Positions 49,620-60,050 of a DNA stretch of 64,000 nucleotides are shown here, piece after piece. Each line of letters begins with the position of its first letter. Positions within the stretch are counted from its first letter, which is position 1. Both the position numbers and the translations under genes were made by a program. The DNA is from Spodoptera frugiperda (taxonomy: Eukaryota > Arthropoda > Insecta > Lepidoptera > Noctuidae), in contig NC_064239.1 in NCBI RefSeq assembly GCF_023101765.2, positions 868,001 through 932,000 on the forward strand, in the 5' to 3' direction. The notes beneath the pieces are model-generated. The model did not search any database, was not told the origin of the DNA, and saw only the letters and a program-made list of their open reading frames with translations.

Positions 49620-49885
49620 TCGTATGTGCTTCCGAGACATAGCACGGAGGAGATCAACACCTCACTCCTCTGTGCATCTTGAGGTAGGGCCTGGCAAGGC
49701 AGGCCGCCACGAATTCGACTGCGATGGACGACGGACTGCGGAAGAATTTCGTTACCCGAGTCACTTTCATACCCACGTGTGAGACGGGACGCAGGGGTGA
49801 GTTTTAGTCTGTAAGAGTCTGACAGTCCCTTTCATCCTCCCCAGGCAAGAGGGCTCCATGAGGATTTCCCACCATAGGGCCAAAA
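49620..49885 (+). repeat. Dispersed repeat with C-terminal-like open frame, copy 1 of 2
   Basis: CTGCGGAAGAATTTCGTTAC, ACCCACGTGTGAGACGGGA and CCCAGGCAAGAGGGCTC recur in order at 60440-60600. A 67-codon open frame ends inside it at 49782 (HEFDCDGRRTAEEFRYPSHF), but the second copy does not keep that frame clearly. It could be the 3' end of an unidentified retroelement. Confidence 0.5.
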
Positions 49886-50299
49886 AAAGGTCAAACATCG
49901 TATCGAGTAAGTACAACACAATATAATCCATTATTTTCCTAAACATTTTAAAATTACAAGATGGAATAACGTTTTACCTAAATTCATTCAAGTTAGTAGA
50001 TAAGAATACACTGTCCCCAAAAAAACTGAACGAAATTAAATTATGTAGCTACAAGTATAGGCAGGTCGCGAAAGTCTCTATCCAATAACTTTTTCAATAT
50101 TACGTTTGATAAAATAATCAATATCGTAGAAACGCAGCTGGTGGGACAATAACCTATAAAATATGGCGGCCGTTTAAATTCAATGGCTCTGAAGTCCTAT
50201 ATGAGAACTGTAAACGGTTTAACACAACTGTTGCACGATAATCGTTGACAAATTTTATATTCGTACTAAACTAGGATAATTATATTATTAATACATACA

Positions 50300-50563
50300 T
50301 AACGTCACGCCTCTAATCCCCGGAGGGGTAGGCAGAGATGCACATTATGGTACGCAATGCCACTGTACAATGTACACCCACTTTTCATAATTTATATTGA
50401 GTCCCATGTAATAGGTGGTGAGTCATCAATCATCACAATTCCAGACTCCGTGCTACAAAGAAATTTTCGAAAATCTGAAAAAATACTTTGCCCGACCCGG
50501 GAATCGAACCCAAAACCCCTTGTTCGGCAGTCGCACTTGCGACCACTTGACCGACGAAGCAGT
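50300..50563 (-). mobile_element. tRNA-headed SINE, near full-length
   Basis: The minus strand starts ACTGCTTCGTCGGTCAAGTG. It has the B-box-like GGGTTCGATTCCC and ends GAGGCGTGACGTTA. It is the same family as 47590-47873 with a short internal deletion. Confidence 0.8.
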
Positions 50564-51049
50564 TGAGTTTCTACTACGAATAATTCGGATAATGTGGATA
50601 TATTCACCTCACCTGTACGCCGAGTGACTACACAAAACTTGTACGATGTACTACATAATTTGTAAGATATAATGTTAGTAATACTCGGTAATAGAATACA
50701 AGTATATTTTTTCATGTATAAAAGTTTATTAAGTCGCATTAGACCTATGATCTGTAACGGCAAATGTAATATGTGAAATAAATTAATAAATAATTTTATA
50801 TCCAAGAAGAAAATCAACTTTTAATGGCAGAAAATGCCTAAGGCGTTAAGTTCACCTTTACATAAACTAATATACAAAATAAATAACATGGTACCTAAGG
50901 TCCTGTTCATAATTTTGCAGATGTGTGGGATTGATATACACCCACTTGCCCACAACACATACACCCACTTCCTACCACTTACTTATTAAACCAATTGTAA
51001 CAAGGGTCGAAGTTATTGACAACGCACAAAATCATGCGAAACTAGCGGG

Positions 51050-51300
51050 TTACCGGGGCTCGGGCTCGAAGACCAGGAGTAGGAACGAGGTGGTTTTTAA
51101 TCTGTAAGAGTCTGACACTTCTTTCTCGCCTTAGACAAGGCGCGATAAATATTTGGATGACCTTAAAAAAAGGTGTCAAATCCAAGTTCTATTGACGTTG
51201 GAACGGGTTGGTTTTAGTCTGATATTCCCTCATGCCATACATCACTTGGGGCAGGAGAAGTCATTCGATGATATTTCCCATTCCCTAGCAAAAATTTAAC
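51050..51300 (+). repeat. GTCAGTAAGAGTCTGAC family, two adjacent partial copies
   Basis: The first is 51050-51150 with GAAGACCAGGAGTAGGAACG, then TCTGTAAGAGTCTGACACT. The second (51190-51290) has GGAACGGGTTGGTTTTAGTC and GGGGCAGGAGAAGTCATTCG. Together they resemble a broken tandem pair. Confidence 0.55.
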
Positions 51301-51315
51301 CAAATACTTTTATAA

Positions 51316-51400
51316 TATTCCTTAGTAACGATTTTGTTCCGAAAACAATGGCTAAGGACAGGGTTAAGTAACCATTAAATAACTCTTCGTACGGCGGTTA
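51316..51400 (+). repeat. Dispersed repeat, copy 2 of 2
   Basis: TATTCCTTAGTAACGATTTT and GAAAACAATGGCTAAGGACA correspond to 43581-43669 in the same orientation. Confidence 0.6.
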
Positions 51401-52089
51401 GAATAGTACTTATAAATTAAAGTTTAGAATACTAACACTGAATCTAGATACTAGATATCCGACCTAGATCCAGCCAGTTACACTGAGCGATCAGGAATCT
51501 TAATTACTTTTGCGTTTAGCAATTTCTGGTCTCTAATTCGTGAAGATATTTATCTCAGTAGAGTTTCAAGTACGAAAGGATACAACTACGTACTATAGAG
51601 AATATTACTTCATGTTTTCTTTGATTAATGTCAACCGCATACTAAATTATTTAGGTTAACTGAATATTTATGTAGCCCTGTAATTATACCTAAATAATTT
51701 AGGAGCTAGTTTACTAATACGGTTTTGTCTAAAACTTTATTGTAACTAGGAAATGTAATTTTGATCTCGCGAGATCTCGTACATTTATTAACGATATTAA
51801 TCTCGGTCGGAAAATGGACAAAATCTCTCGAGATTTGCATTCCCTAATTGCAACCTAAGACTTGCAGTAATTGATCCTTAAGGCTTCTTAACATTAATTT
51901 CTTATTCGAACATCGTTATTTTTTAACATGAACATAAAATACCTAATAATATTTCCATCTGCACTAACTGTACATTGTAAAAAATATAATCTTCATTTGA
52001 GAGAAAATACAATAGTAGGTCATTGACTCGGTATAAAAAGGCTTTAGGTCACCACAAAACCTGAATACTCAAACAAAAAGACAAACAAC

Positions 52090-52700
52090 TTTACGATCCC
52101 ACCCTAAGTTATTAAGTTGGATCTGGGGGCACGGTAGTGCCCCCGCCAAGACGAGCCAAGCGAAGCGCAAGCGCAAGGGCACTACCTACCTTTTCTCGAA
52201 GCGCTTCGTCGTATTTTTGAACCTTCATAACTTGAGATTGGGTTATACCAGATAAACAAAATTTTCAGGATATAATGTCAGTGGTAGACTTAATAAACCT
52301 CTAAAGTTTCAATTGCATAGCTCTTATACTTTAGATTTTATTGATATCTAAAATACCCCGATTTCGTCACTCACTCACTCACTCACTGATGATCAACAAA
52401 ATTCTTAAGGTACTTCCTGAAGTCCTAGAAAACTGAAATTTGGTATGTAAGCTAGTATTAGTACCCAAACAACAAAAAAATCCTAAAACTTGGAACTTTT
52501 ACCCCCCAACCCCTTAAACTAGGGGGTGAAAGTTTGTTCGAGACTTCCGCAACTTTTGACGCTATAGGTCTGAATGCGGCCGCGGCGGGGTAAAAATCTG
52601 AAATAGGGAAACTTAATTCCCTATTTCCTGCTTGAGATCTGAAAATTATACACAAGTACATAGAACACAAACTTTTCATCAAATCAAAACATTATCCTAC
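52090..52700. repeat. Unclassified repeat-like unit with hairpins and a (CTCA)n run
   Basis: It starts near a perfect 8-bp stem (GGGGGCAC-GGTA-GTGCCCCC, 52125-52144) and contains the palindrome CGAAGCGCTTCG and a (TCAC)n run at 52367-52387. It has C-runs and short inverted patches such as AATAGGGAAACTTAATTCCC. It is non-coding. Its composition differs from the flanks, suggesting a mobile element, but I see no second copy in the window. Confidence 0.35.
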
Positions 52701-52799
52701 CCATAAGTACTTAGATATGAATAATATTACTACACTTCACTTCGGTAAGTGTTTATTAATCAACCTATACTTTTGAACATAAGCATCGTAAGTATAGTA

Positions 52800-52925
52800 T
52801 GCGCCAACGCCCGCCGCCTGCCCCCTCGTCCCCGCGCAGTAGCTAAAAATAATCGGCCCGTCAGCGAGCGCGGCACCCGAACGCGCGCAGACGCGCGAGG
52901 GCAGACGTCGTTGACGGTTGTCTCG
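52800..52925. promoter_or_regulatory. GC-rich island, promoter-like
   Basis: About 125 bases dense in CpG (for example CGCCCGCCGCCTGCCCCCTC and GCGCGCAGACGCGCGAGGGC) between AT-rich flanks. No coding frame with family features; the open frame across it reflects base composition. Confidence 0.3.
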
Positions 52926-53075
52926 TTGAATGAAAAATTTTCGGAATATTTCGGTGATTTAAAATTTTGCTATCGCGGAGAAAAAAACCATTTGCCTAAT
53001 ATTTAATTGTTAGTAGTTTAGTAGGTAAAGGTTTAGATACTAGTGTTTTAATTTTCATTGATAAAAAGTATTAGG

Positions 53076-53111
53076 ATGAGCGACAAAAAAATACTTGTAT
53101 TTGTCGCTCAT
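53076..53111. repeat. Perfect 12-bp stem-loop
   Basis: ATGAGCGACAAA at 53076-53087 pairs perfectly with TTTGTCGCTCAT at 53100-53111 across a 12-base loop. It lies 40 bases left of the long inverted repeat. Confidence 0.7.
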
Positions 53112-53151
53112 TTTATCTTTCTATCATAAGCAACCTACAAAAAGAAATGAA

Positions 53152-53539
53152 ATCCCACAAAAACATTTCATGTTAAATGTTGCCAAGACGAGACCATATA
53201 GCTCGCACTGTCAAAAAGTAATCAGATCCCGTGTAGAGCCAAGTTTCTAAGTTTTTACGCTATAATCTCGTAGGCGTGCAAACCTTGGACGTAACTGGCG
53301 AGTTGGCCGCACGGAAAGAGTTTAGAAGATTGAATAGATTTTTAAGCTCAAGCCCATATGACGAATAGCAAAAAGTCCGTGCGGCCGACTCGCCAGTTAC
53401 GTCCAAGGTTTGCACGCCTACGAGATTATAGCGTAAAAACTTAGAAACTTGGCTCTACACGGGATCTGATTACTTTTTGACAGTGCGAGCTATATGGTCT
53501 CGTCTTGGCAACATTTAACATGAAATGTTTTTGTGGGAT
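53152..53539. repeat. Long inverted repeat: 164-bp arms, one mismatch, 60-bp spacer
   Basis: The left arm 53152-53315 and right arm 53376-53539 are reverse complements over 164 bases with a single T/C difference, in the segment GGCGAGTTGGCCGC versus GGCGAGTCGGCCGC. The outer ends read ATCCCACAAAAACATTTCAT. No target duplication is obvious. A transcript would fold into one long hairpin. It could be a fold-back MITE, a hairpin-RNA locus or an assembly artefact. The arms contain no long open frame. Confidence 0.9.
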
Positions 53540-53669
53540 AAACCAATTTTACCTACAGAGTATTATGGCACCGTAGATATCATTACTCTACTATTCAATT
53601 ATTATTATGAATAGTTGACTATGACTATTCATAACAAATAGTGCACAATTTTTCTGAAAAATTAGAAAG

Positions 53670-53861
53670 CCCACTAATATTATAAATGTGAAAGGATGGA
53701 TGGAGTTTGGATGTTTGTCCGTCAATCATGTTAAAACTACTGAACGTATCTTAAAGAAATTTGGTATACAGACAGGTACGTGCTTACTTGGGTGATATGA
53801 TGAATCGTGTGCTGACTTTGGTGATAGGATTTTTTCGGGCAAAGCCGCTGGCAGAATCTAG
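53670..53861 (+). mobile_element. Helitron-like non-autonomous element
   Basis: It begins near CCACTAATATTATAAATGTG and ends with the stem GGC-AAA-GCC, TGGCAGAAT-like spacing and CTAG followed by T. It is the plus-strand member of the family seen at 23098 and 26804. Confidence 0.6.
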
Positions 53862-54271
53862 TTTGTATTGTGTTAATGATTTAAAAGAATGCAGATACTG
53901 ACTAGCCCGTTCTTAATTATATGAAATTGTTGTAATTGCCTTTTTATAAAAGTCCATAATTTTAATCATTAAATTACCGTGAGAAATTTTCAATAAGGAT
54001 ATGTTTCTTTTAACTTGTTGTTTTAACCTTAACCTTTTTGCAAGTAGGAAATAGGTGCCTTTTACTCAGTTTTATCCTGAAAATTATCGTCAACATCATC
54101 ATTCTAATATTTACCTCATTTTGAGCTCTTTTACCAAACAGAACCATACTAAACTTCTTACTTCTCAAAATAAAACTGGCCCCACTGGCTCGAAAAGACT
54201 TTGTAACTCCAGATTGTTCTATATTCAAACACACAAGACATGACAAGTGACAGCTGACAGAATCTATCGAC

Positions 54272-54313
54272 AAATGATAAATGATAAATGATAAATGATA
54301 AATGATAAATGAT
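54272..54313 (-). repeat. 3' tail of the LINE, six exact heptamers
   Basis: AAATGAT repeated six times on the plus strand (ATCATTT on the element's strand). Short tandem 3' tails are a hallmark of CR1/Jockey-group LINEs. Confidence 0.85.
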
Positions 54314-54862
54314 ATTTATTTCTGTAAATAGATTATAAAATAACACTTTTACACGTCAATATTTCAAATAGCTAGATGAGGCCGGCATTTCCTATCCGAC
54401 TACTCTGAGAAGAAATGCCGAAACAAACTCAGAGGTCATAGTCTCTTTTAAAGTCCAGACAAAATCAATTAAAGATGTCGGAGAACCGTGCAAGTTTATT
54501 CTGTAGTGGTCTTTTGAGGAAAGAACCACAGCAGTTTGAGCGGACCTGTTCAGATGGCAGCACGCATGTGTCAGTTTACAATGAGCTCAGCTGACGGCTG
54601 TTGCTGAATGATCCGACGAACAATACCTACCAAAAGAACATTTGGGTAGGTCTCACAAATGCTCACACTGTCAGAATATAATTAACTAAAAGTGAAATGA
54701 CTAGGCAAACTCTCGCACGGTCCTCAAACTAACAATTTTAAAAATAATATGTGAAAACAAAAAAAATATCGAATGATATTAATGTATATCATGTCAAATT
54801 GTATAAAAATGTAACTTGTGTTACAAACATGTCAACATGACCTGTGTGGACATTATAGCGGC

Positions 54863-57280
54863 TCACTCCCAAGCCTGACTATCATCTAAGTAGTCTTTAA
54901 TTTTATAAAAAGCTTTACTATACAGTTTTTCTTTAATAACATTTTTAAATTTATTCAGGCTCAAACTTTGAATATCGCTGGGAATTTTATTGTAAAAGCG
55001 TATGCATTGACATCTGAATGAACCACTTATTTTCTTAAGTCTAGTAGTGGGAACAATATATTTGTTTTTACTTCTAGTGTTTATATTATGTATATCACAA
55101 TACTTTTTGAATAAATTAATGTTTTTGTGAGCATACACTACATTTTCATAAATGTATTGAGAAGGAACAGTCAATATATTAATTTCTTTAAATAGTTCCC
55201 TAAGAGAGTGCCTCGGACTAAGATTATAAATTGATCGAATGGCTCTTTTCTGCAGCACAAAGACAGACTGAATGTCAGTAGCATTTCCCCACAGGAGGAT
55301 ACCATATGACATGATACTATGAAAATAACTAAAGTATACTAATCGCGCTGTATTTACATCGGTCAAATTTCTAATTTTTTTAACGGCATATGCTGCAGAG
55401 CTGAGTCTTTTCGACAACTTATCTACGTGTGGAGCCCACTGTAGCTTAGCGTCCAGAGTTATACCTAAAAAGACAGTTGAATCTACAGGGTCCAACTCCT
55501 CGCCCTTGATTAGCACGCTGGTTTTCACATGTCTAACATTTGGTGTTGTGAATTTAATGCATTTAGTTTTTGATTCATTAAGTAATAAATTATTGGCACT
55601 AAACCAGCGTACTATTTTTGAGAGAGCACTATTTACATGATCACTGACTAATTGTCCACGTTTGAGTTTAAACAATAAAGATGTATCATCAGCAAACAGT
55701 ACTATCCCATGGTTATCCTTCACAAGGTAAGGTAAATCATTAATATAAATAAGAAAGAGAAACGGGCCGAGAATTGACCCCTGCGGAACACCCATCCTAA
55801 CAATAGACCCGGAGGAAACTTTTCCGTTAATGTCGACTCTCTGAATCCTATCACTCAAGTATGAAATAAGAAGATCCAGAGAGCTGCCCCGTATTCCATA
55901 ATGGGATAGCTTCCTGATCAGTGTTTCATGAGAGACACAATCGAACGCCTTGGATAAGTCACAAAAATACCCAATGCGTCGGCCGAGTCCTCCCATGCAT
56001 CATAAATGTTATTAAGAAGTTCAACACCGGCATCAGTTGTTGAACGACCCCTTGTAAAACCAAACTGGTTTCCATGTAATAATTTATTTCTATTAAAGAA
56101 TCTTTGCAACTGATATAGAATAATTTTTTCAAAAATTTTACTGAATGTAGGTAGTACTGAAATAGGTCTAAAGTTAGTGGGGTCAGAAGTACTACCCGAT
56201 TTAAATAACGGAGTTATTTTACTATTCTTCATGAGATCAGGAAACACACCACGATCGACACAGTTATTAAAGATTAGAGCTAATACGGGTGCTACAATAT
56301 CTATTACAGAGCCGGTAATGTACACAGAATTACCCCACAGATCTGCAGTCTTTTTCTTGTTCAAGGTATGGAACGTTTTGACAATATCTGTATAATCTAT
56401 GTGTTCGAAAGAGAAGCCTAAATTGCAAGCTGCAACATTTTCTTTTAGTAAAGATTCTGCAACTGTGGGAGATGAGTTCAAAGACTTAGTAGTGGATACA
56501 GGAACGTCCGAAAAGAAGTTTTCAAATGCAGCTGCGACTTCTGCATCCGATTTAATTACATTATTATCAATTATAAGACTAAATTCACTACTCTTCTCTT
56601 TAGACCTCCCTGTTTCACTGTTAATAATACTCCAGGTCGCTTTAATTACATTGTCACTGTTTTTTATTTTAGAGCTCAAGTATAACGATTTTGCAATTGA
56701 GCAAATTTTTTAAATAATTTAGAATATTTCTTTACATATTCACTAAATTCAGTTGTATTAATATATGTTCTCTCGTTATAAAGTTCATATAGGCGTTTCC
56801 TACTCTTATAGATGCCAGTAGTTGCCCATTGATTGAAAGACGCATTGCCATGAGCTGGTATGGTTTTAGGTGTGAAGGTGGACTTAAACTCGGTATGGTA
56901 AATGTTAAAAAAATCATCACACAAGTTATTAGAATTTTTATTCCTTAATAATAAAGGTATTTTGTCAGTGAGTTTAGATTTGAAAGTTTCAATGCGTCTT
57001 TCAGTCTTTGGGTTAACAATAATATGTGGTTTCGACACTTTATTTACTTTATTTGTTATTGAAATTAATTGTCCACAATGATCTGAATCAAGCAATGATA
57101 TTATTTGTTTATTAGTTGGTACAATGTCAGTATAAATATTATCTAGGCAAGTGGCACTAGTAGAAGTTATCCTAGTGGGCTCCAGAAACAGGTTCGTGAG
57201 GTTAAATGAGGCAAATAAACTTACAATTTTTGTACTTAAACTAGAATTTTCTAACAAATTTACATTAAAATCGCCACAAG
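54863..57280 (-). pseudogene. LINE ORF2: partial endonuclease plus reverse transcriptase, frameshifted
   Basis: Segment 57280-56713 carries the end of the APE-type endonuclease (GDFNVNLLE, CLDNIYTD, LDSDHCGQ). Segment 56712-55968 continues through WSIINSETGR to the RT fingers (NFRPISVLPTFSKIFEKII, GFTRGRSTTD). Segment 55967-54863 has DLSKAFDCVSHE, MGVPQGSILGPFLFLIYIND and the catalytic FADDTSLLF, then a C-terminal region ending SQAWE and TGA. The frame changes at a T/A run near 56705 and loses one base near 55965. The missing N-terminus and at least two frameshifts make it non-functional. CR1 versus Jockey placement needs a tree. Confidence 0.85.
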
Positions 57281-58268
57281 TAAAACAACGGATTGACGAC
57301 GGACGGCGAATAAAACAACGGATCACGACATAAATCCTACATCACACATGTGAAGTTTACATGTTACACCGTCACCACTCGACACTGGCACAATAGTCGA
57401 CAACTTTGTATTGGAGACTCGGTTGTCATCAAGAAGAAAAAAAGAAAAAAAAGTTTACATGCAAATAAACATAAATACAAAATCCTAACGAACAACAACA
57501 AATTAGGCAGAAAGCCCGCCACGTAACTCCTCGCCTGGTCGGAGGACCCTCCTTTCCTTGGAGATCTATACTACTGTTCCCTAAACACCTATAAAAAACC
57601 TATCATTCAAATAGCCCTAAAAGAAACTTCAGTCCTATCGTTACTTTGAAAACTTAGAAAACAAAATCCAACTGCCTAACGCTAGCACGTGTACTACACA
57701 TAAAGTTTCCCATCCATTTCCTTAATAAATCGAAACTGTATTTTACTTCGACAATACCGCCTCGATACACACTCGTGTATTTTACCATGGAATTGCAGAC
57801 AACGCACCGATAGTACGCCATAATCGGTTTGACATTTACACCATACGGAATTGCGACGGGGCGTCACGATTTTATTATTGGTTTGTGTTTTGTTGTGAGT
57901 CAGTATGGTACTTTTAACAGTCGTAAACAGAGGTTATAATAAAGGGATTTTCTTTTTGACTATGTTCCTCACCAAAGGAAAATGTAACATCTACTTTTCC
58001 ACTATGATGCTATGAGCCCCATGTACTAGAAGAGAGCTTTTTACTATAGATCAGTTTCTTTAATATTGAATGCTTGACACCAAAATTTAACTTAAACGTC
58101 TTGGCAATTGGGTTTCCAACTCAACTAGATTTCGTAGTCCCTTGTTAAAGGCAGTAGGCAGTAGATACGATTAATAAAATTCTTGTCATGAAAAATTTTG
58201 ATAAGACACAAAGTCTGTATTTTTCCTCATCATAGACATCCAGAGATTGATAAATTTATTCAGCTTAA
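57281..58268. other. Intergenic sequence right of the LINE
   Basis: 57281-57323 holds a 30-bp unit beginning TAAAACAACGGAT and the start of a second. Beyond it I see no gene or repeat that I can support. Confidence 0.45.
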
Positions 58269-58415
58269 AGCCTTATCCCCACTAGGAACATGAAACTGTT
58301 CCTTGTCGCAGAGTCAACAATGTCGCGGCGATATCGTCGCCCAACATCGTCCAACATCGCCCGATGTCTGCAGGGACATATGTACCTCGACAAATGTTCC
58401 TAGCGGAGACGAGGC
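58269..58415. mobile_element. 147-bp MITE with TTAA target duplication
   Basis: TTAA flanks both sides (58265-58268 and 58416-58419). The left end reads AGCCTTATCCCCACTAGG and the right end, reversed, GCCTCGTCTCCGCTAGG; both continue with AACAT. Inside are self-complementary CG-rich motifs (GTCGCGGCGATATCGTCGC). TTAA targets point to a piggyBac-type transposase acting in trans. Confidence 0.7.
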
Positions 58416-58934
58416 TTAAATCAAAGATGCATTTTCTTCCTGTTTTCCTTTAGAAGAAACAAACATAATAATAAGGTTAACCACCCAAAACTTTGATGGC
58501 TTCATCCATTCCTATAAGTCCTTTCAAGCCGTTTCAGGTCTCTGTCTCCTATCCTAAATAGTTGTCGCTTTCAAATAAATTCCAAGAAGTCCCAAAATTA
58601 AACCGCTTTGTTGTTGCAAACTAGAACAACAGAAACAAAGGTCATGCTAGGCCAAGTGGTTTCGTAAATGAACTTATCTAAACAGTAATTAAATGTCTAA
58701 GTAAATTACTTCAATTCTAGGAAATTTTCTAAAAGCTTGTTAAATAAAGTAAGACGTTGGGGCAGAAGATAAATTTATTTTTGTTAAGATATATTTCTAA
58801 CAGTTTAGTTAATCGAAACCAATTATTCCTAAGTTGAGTTTAGGTTTTTGGTACAGATTTAAATCTTTCTCTAGATCTTTAGATAATAAGATAAAACATT
58901 ACACACCAAATTACTACAGTAGGAACAGGTTAGA

Positions 58935-59075
58935 CGGTCCGGAACTGCGGACTACCGAGCGAGTTTACCTCGAAGGGCAGGAGTAGAATCGGGGTGGTTT
59001 TAGTCAGTAAAAGCCTGACACTCCCTCTCGCCTCACCCAAGACGTTAGAAGTAATTGGATGATTATTCCCCCTAA
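58935..59075 (+). repeat. Copy of the GTCAGTAAGAGTCTGAC family
   Basis: GGTCCGGAACTGCGGACTAC, GGCAGGAGTAGAATCGGGG, TTTTAGTCAGTAAAAGCCTG and CTCACCCAAGACG follow the same order as at 23878-24035. Confidence 0.65.
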
Positions 59076-59130
59076 AAAAGGGGACAGCTATTACTTATTC
59101 ATCACCAAACAGTCAGTGACTGTCCACATC

Positions 59131-59217
59131 ACACATCATATCAACAGCCAAGTGACCACTGCTTAGAAAACCTCAGTCGAAGAAGAACTGAGCATCGATC
59201 GCCACGCTTACTGCTGG
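59131..59217 (+). repeat. Partial copy of the 'ATCAACAGCC' repeat family
   Basis: CACATCATATCAACAGCCAA, GTGACCACTGCTTAGAAAAC and GATCGCCACGCTTACTG align with 39159-39262. Confidence 0.5.
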
Positions 59218-59220
59218 ACT

Positions 59221-59643
59221 ATGCGATCCTCTACTACACTAAGAAAGTTTGCCACAATCTTGACGGTTGATAGAGAGTTGAAGACACAGTATAAAAGGCT
59301 CGACAAAAAATTTTCAAACATCGTGTTGGTACGCTCACGAGAAAACTGCGTTCACGCTTACAATACGACGTCGTGTACGCATCGTATACGTGTCGTATAC
59401 AACAAAATAGGTCCACTTCAGCCGGTGCATCGACCTTACTTCAATTTACATCGCGAGGGCGGGAAACGCAACGAGGATCGATCTACCTGCGCACTACCAA
59501 CGCTCGCAGGTCCACCTACACCAATCTGCCATTTGTCCTTCAACCTTATTCACTTGTGTAATAGAATTGAAAGTCTATTGGAGAATTTTAACAAAGTGGG
59601 GTATGTTGACGTGCTTTTGTCTGTGCCTAAAGGCTACGCGTGA
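59221..59643 (+). other. Unassigned 140-codon open frame with upstream TATA-like motif inside
   Basis: The frame is open from ATG at 59221 to TGA at 59641-59643 but starts inside a repeat remnant and has no recognised domain. A second plus frame (59373-59561) and a minus frame (59234-59416) are open over the same stretch, which argues against coding. TATAAAAGG at 59290-59298 and palindromic GTATACGTGTCGTATAC further on suggest a non-coding element instead. Confidence 0.15.
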
Positions 59644-59756
59644 ATGAATGACATTGAACTGAAACTTTCAGGGATTCTGTCTACCGTCTAGACCCGTGTG
59701 TAGAGTTGATTTATTATTTGTGACGTTTCCAGGAATCAACTCCAGTTGATATCAAT

Positions 59757-60050
59757 AAATGATAAATGATATTTATTTTTGCAAATAGGTAACAATTACA
59801 ATGTAATTCTTTTACACGTCAATCTCTTAAATAACTAGATGAGGCCGGCATTTCCTATCGGACTACTCTGAGAAGATATACCTAAATAAATTCAGAGGTC
59901 TCTTTTAAAGTCCTGACAAACGAAATAAAATGTAAGAGAACCGTGCAAGATAATTCTGTAGTGGTCTTTTGAGGAGAGAACCCCAATAGTATGAGCGGAC
60001 CTGTTCAGATGGCAGCACGCATGTGTCAGTTAACAATCAGCTCAGCTGGT
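59757..60050 (-). mobile_element. Second copy of the 54-kb LINE, 3' UTR only
   Basis: TAGATGAGGCCGGCATTTCC, CTGTAGTGGTCTTTTGAGGA and GATGGCAGCACGCATGTGTC occur in the same order and orientation as at 54370-54600. The tail has two AAATGAT units instead of six. It is truncated about 290 bases from the tail and keeps no coding sequence. Confidence 0.85.

Larger units (their letters stand above)
54272..57280 (-). mobile_element. 5'-truncated LINE of the CR1/Jockey group, about 3 kb
   Basis: It runs from a partial endonuclease domain through a full reverse transcriptase to a 3' UTR ending in six 7-bp units (ATCATTT on the minus strand). The left edge is exact at the tail. The right edge, near 57280, falls where the GDFNVN endonuclease motif is cut off and a 30-bp direct repeat begins. 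No target duplication is evident. Confidence 0.85.

Noticed and set aside
54158..54346. 62-codon minus-strand frame with IIYHLSF repeats
   Set aside because: It translates the heptamer tail of the LINE.
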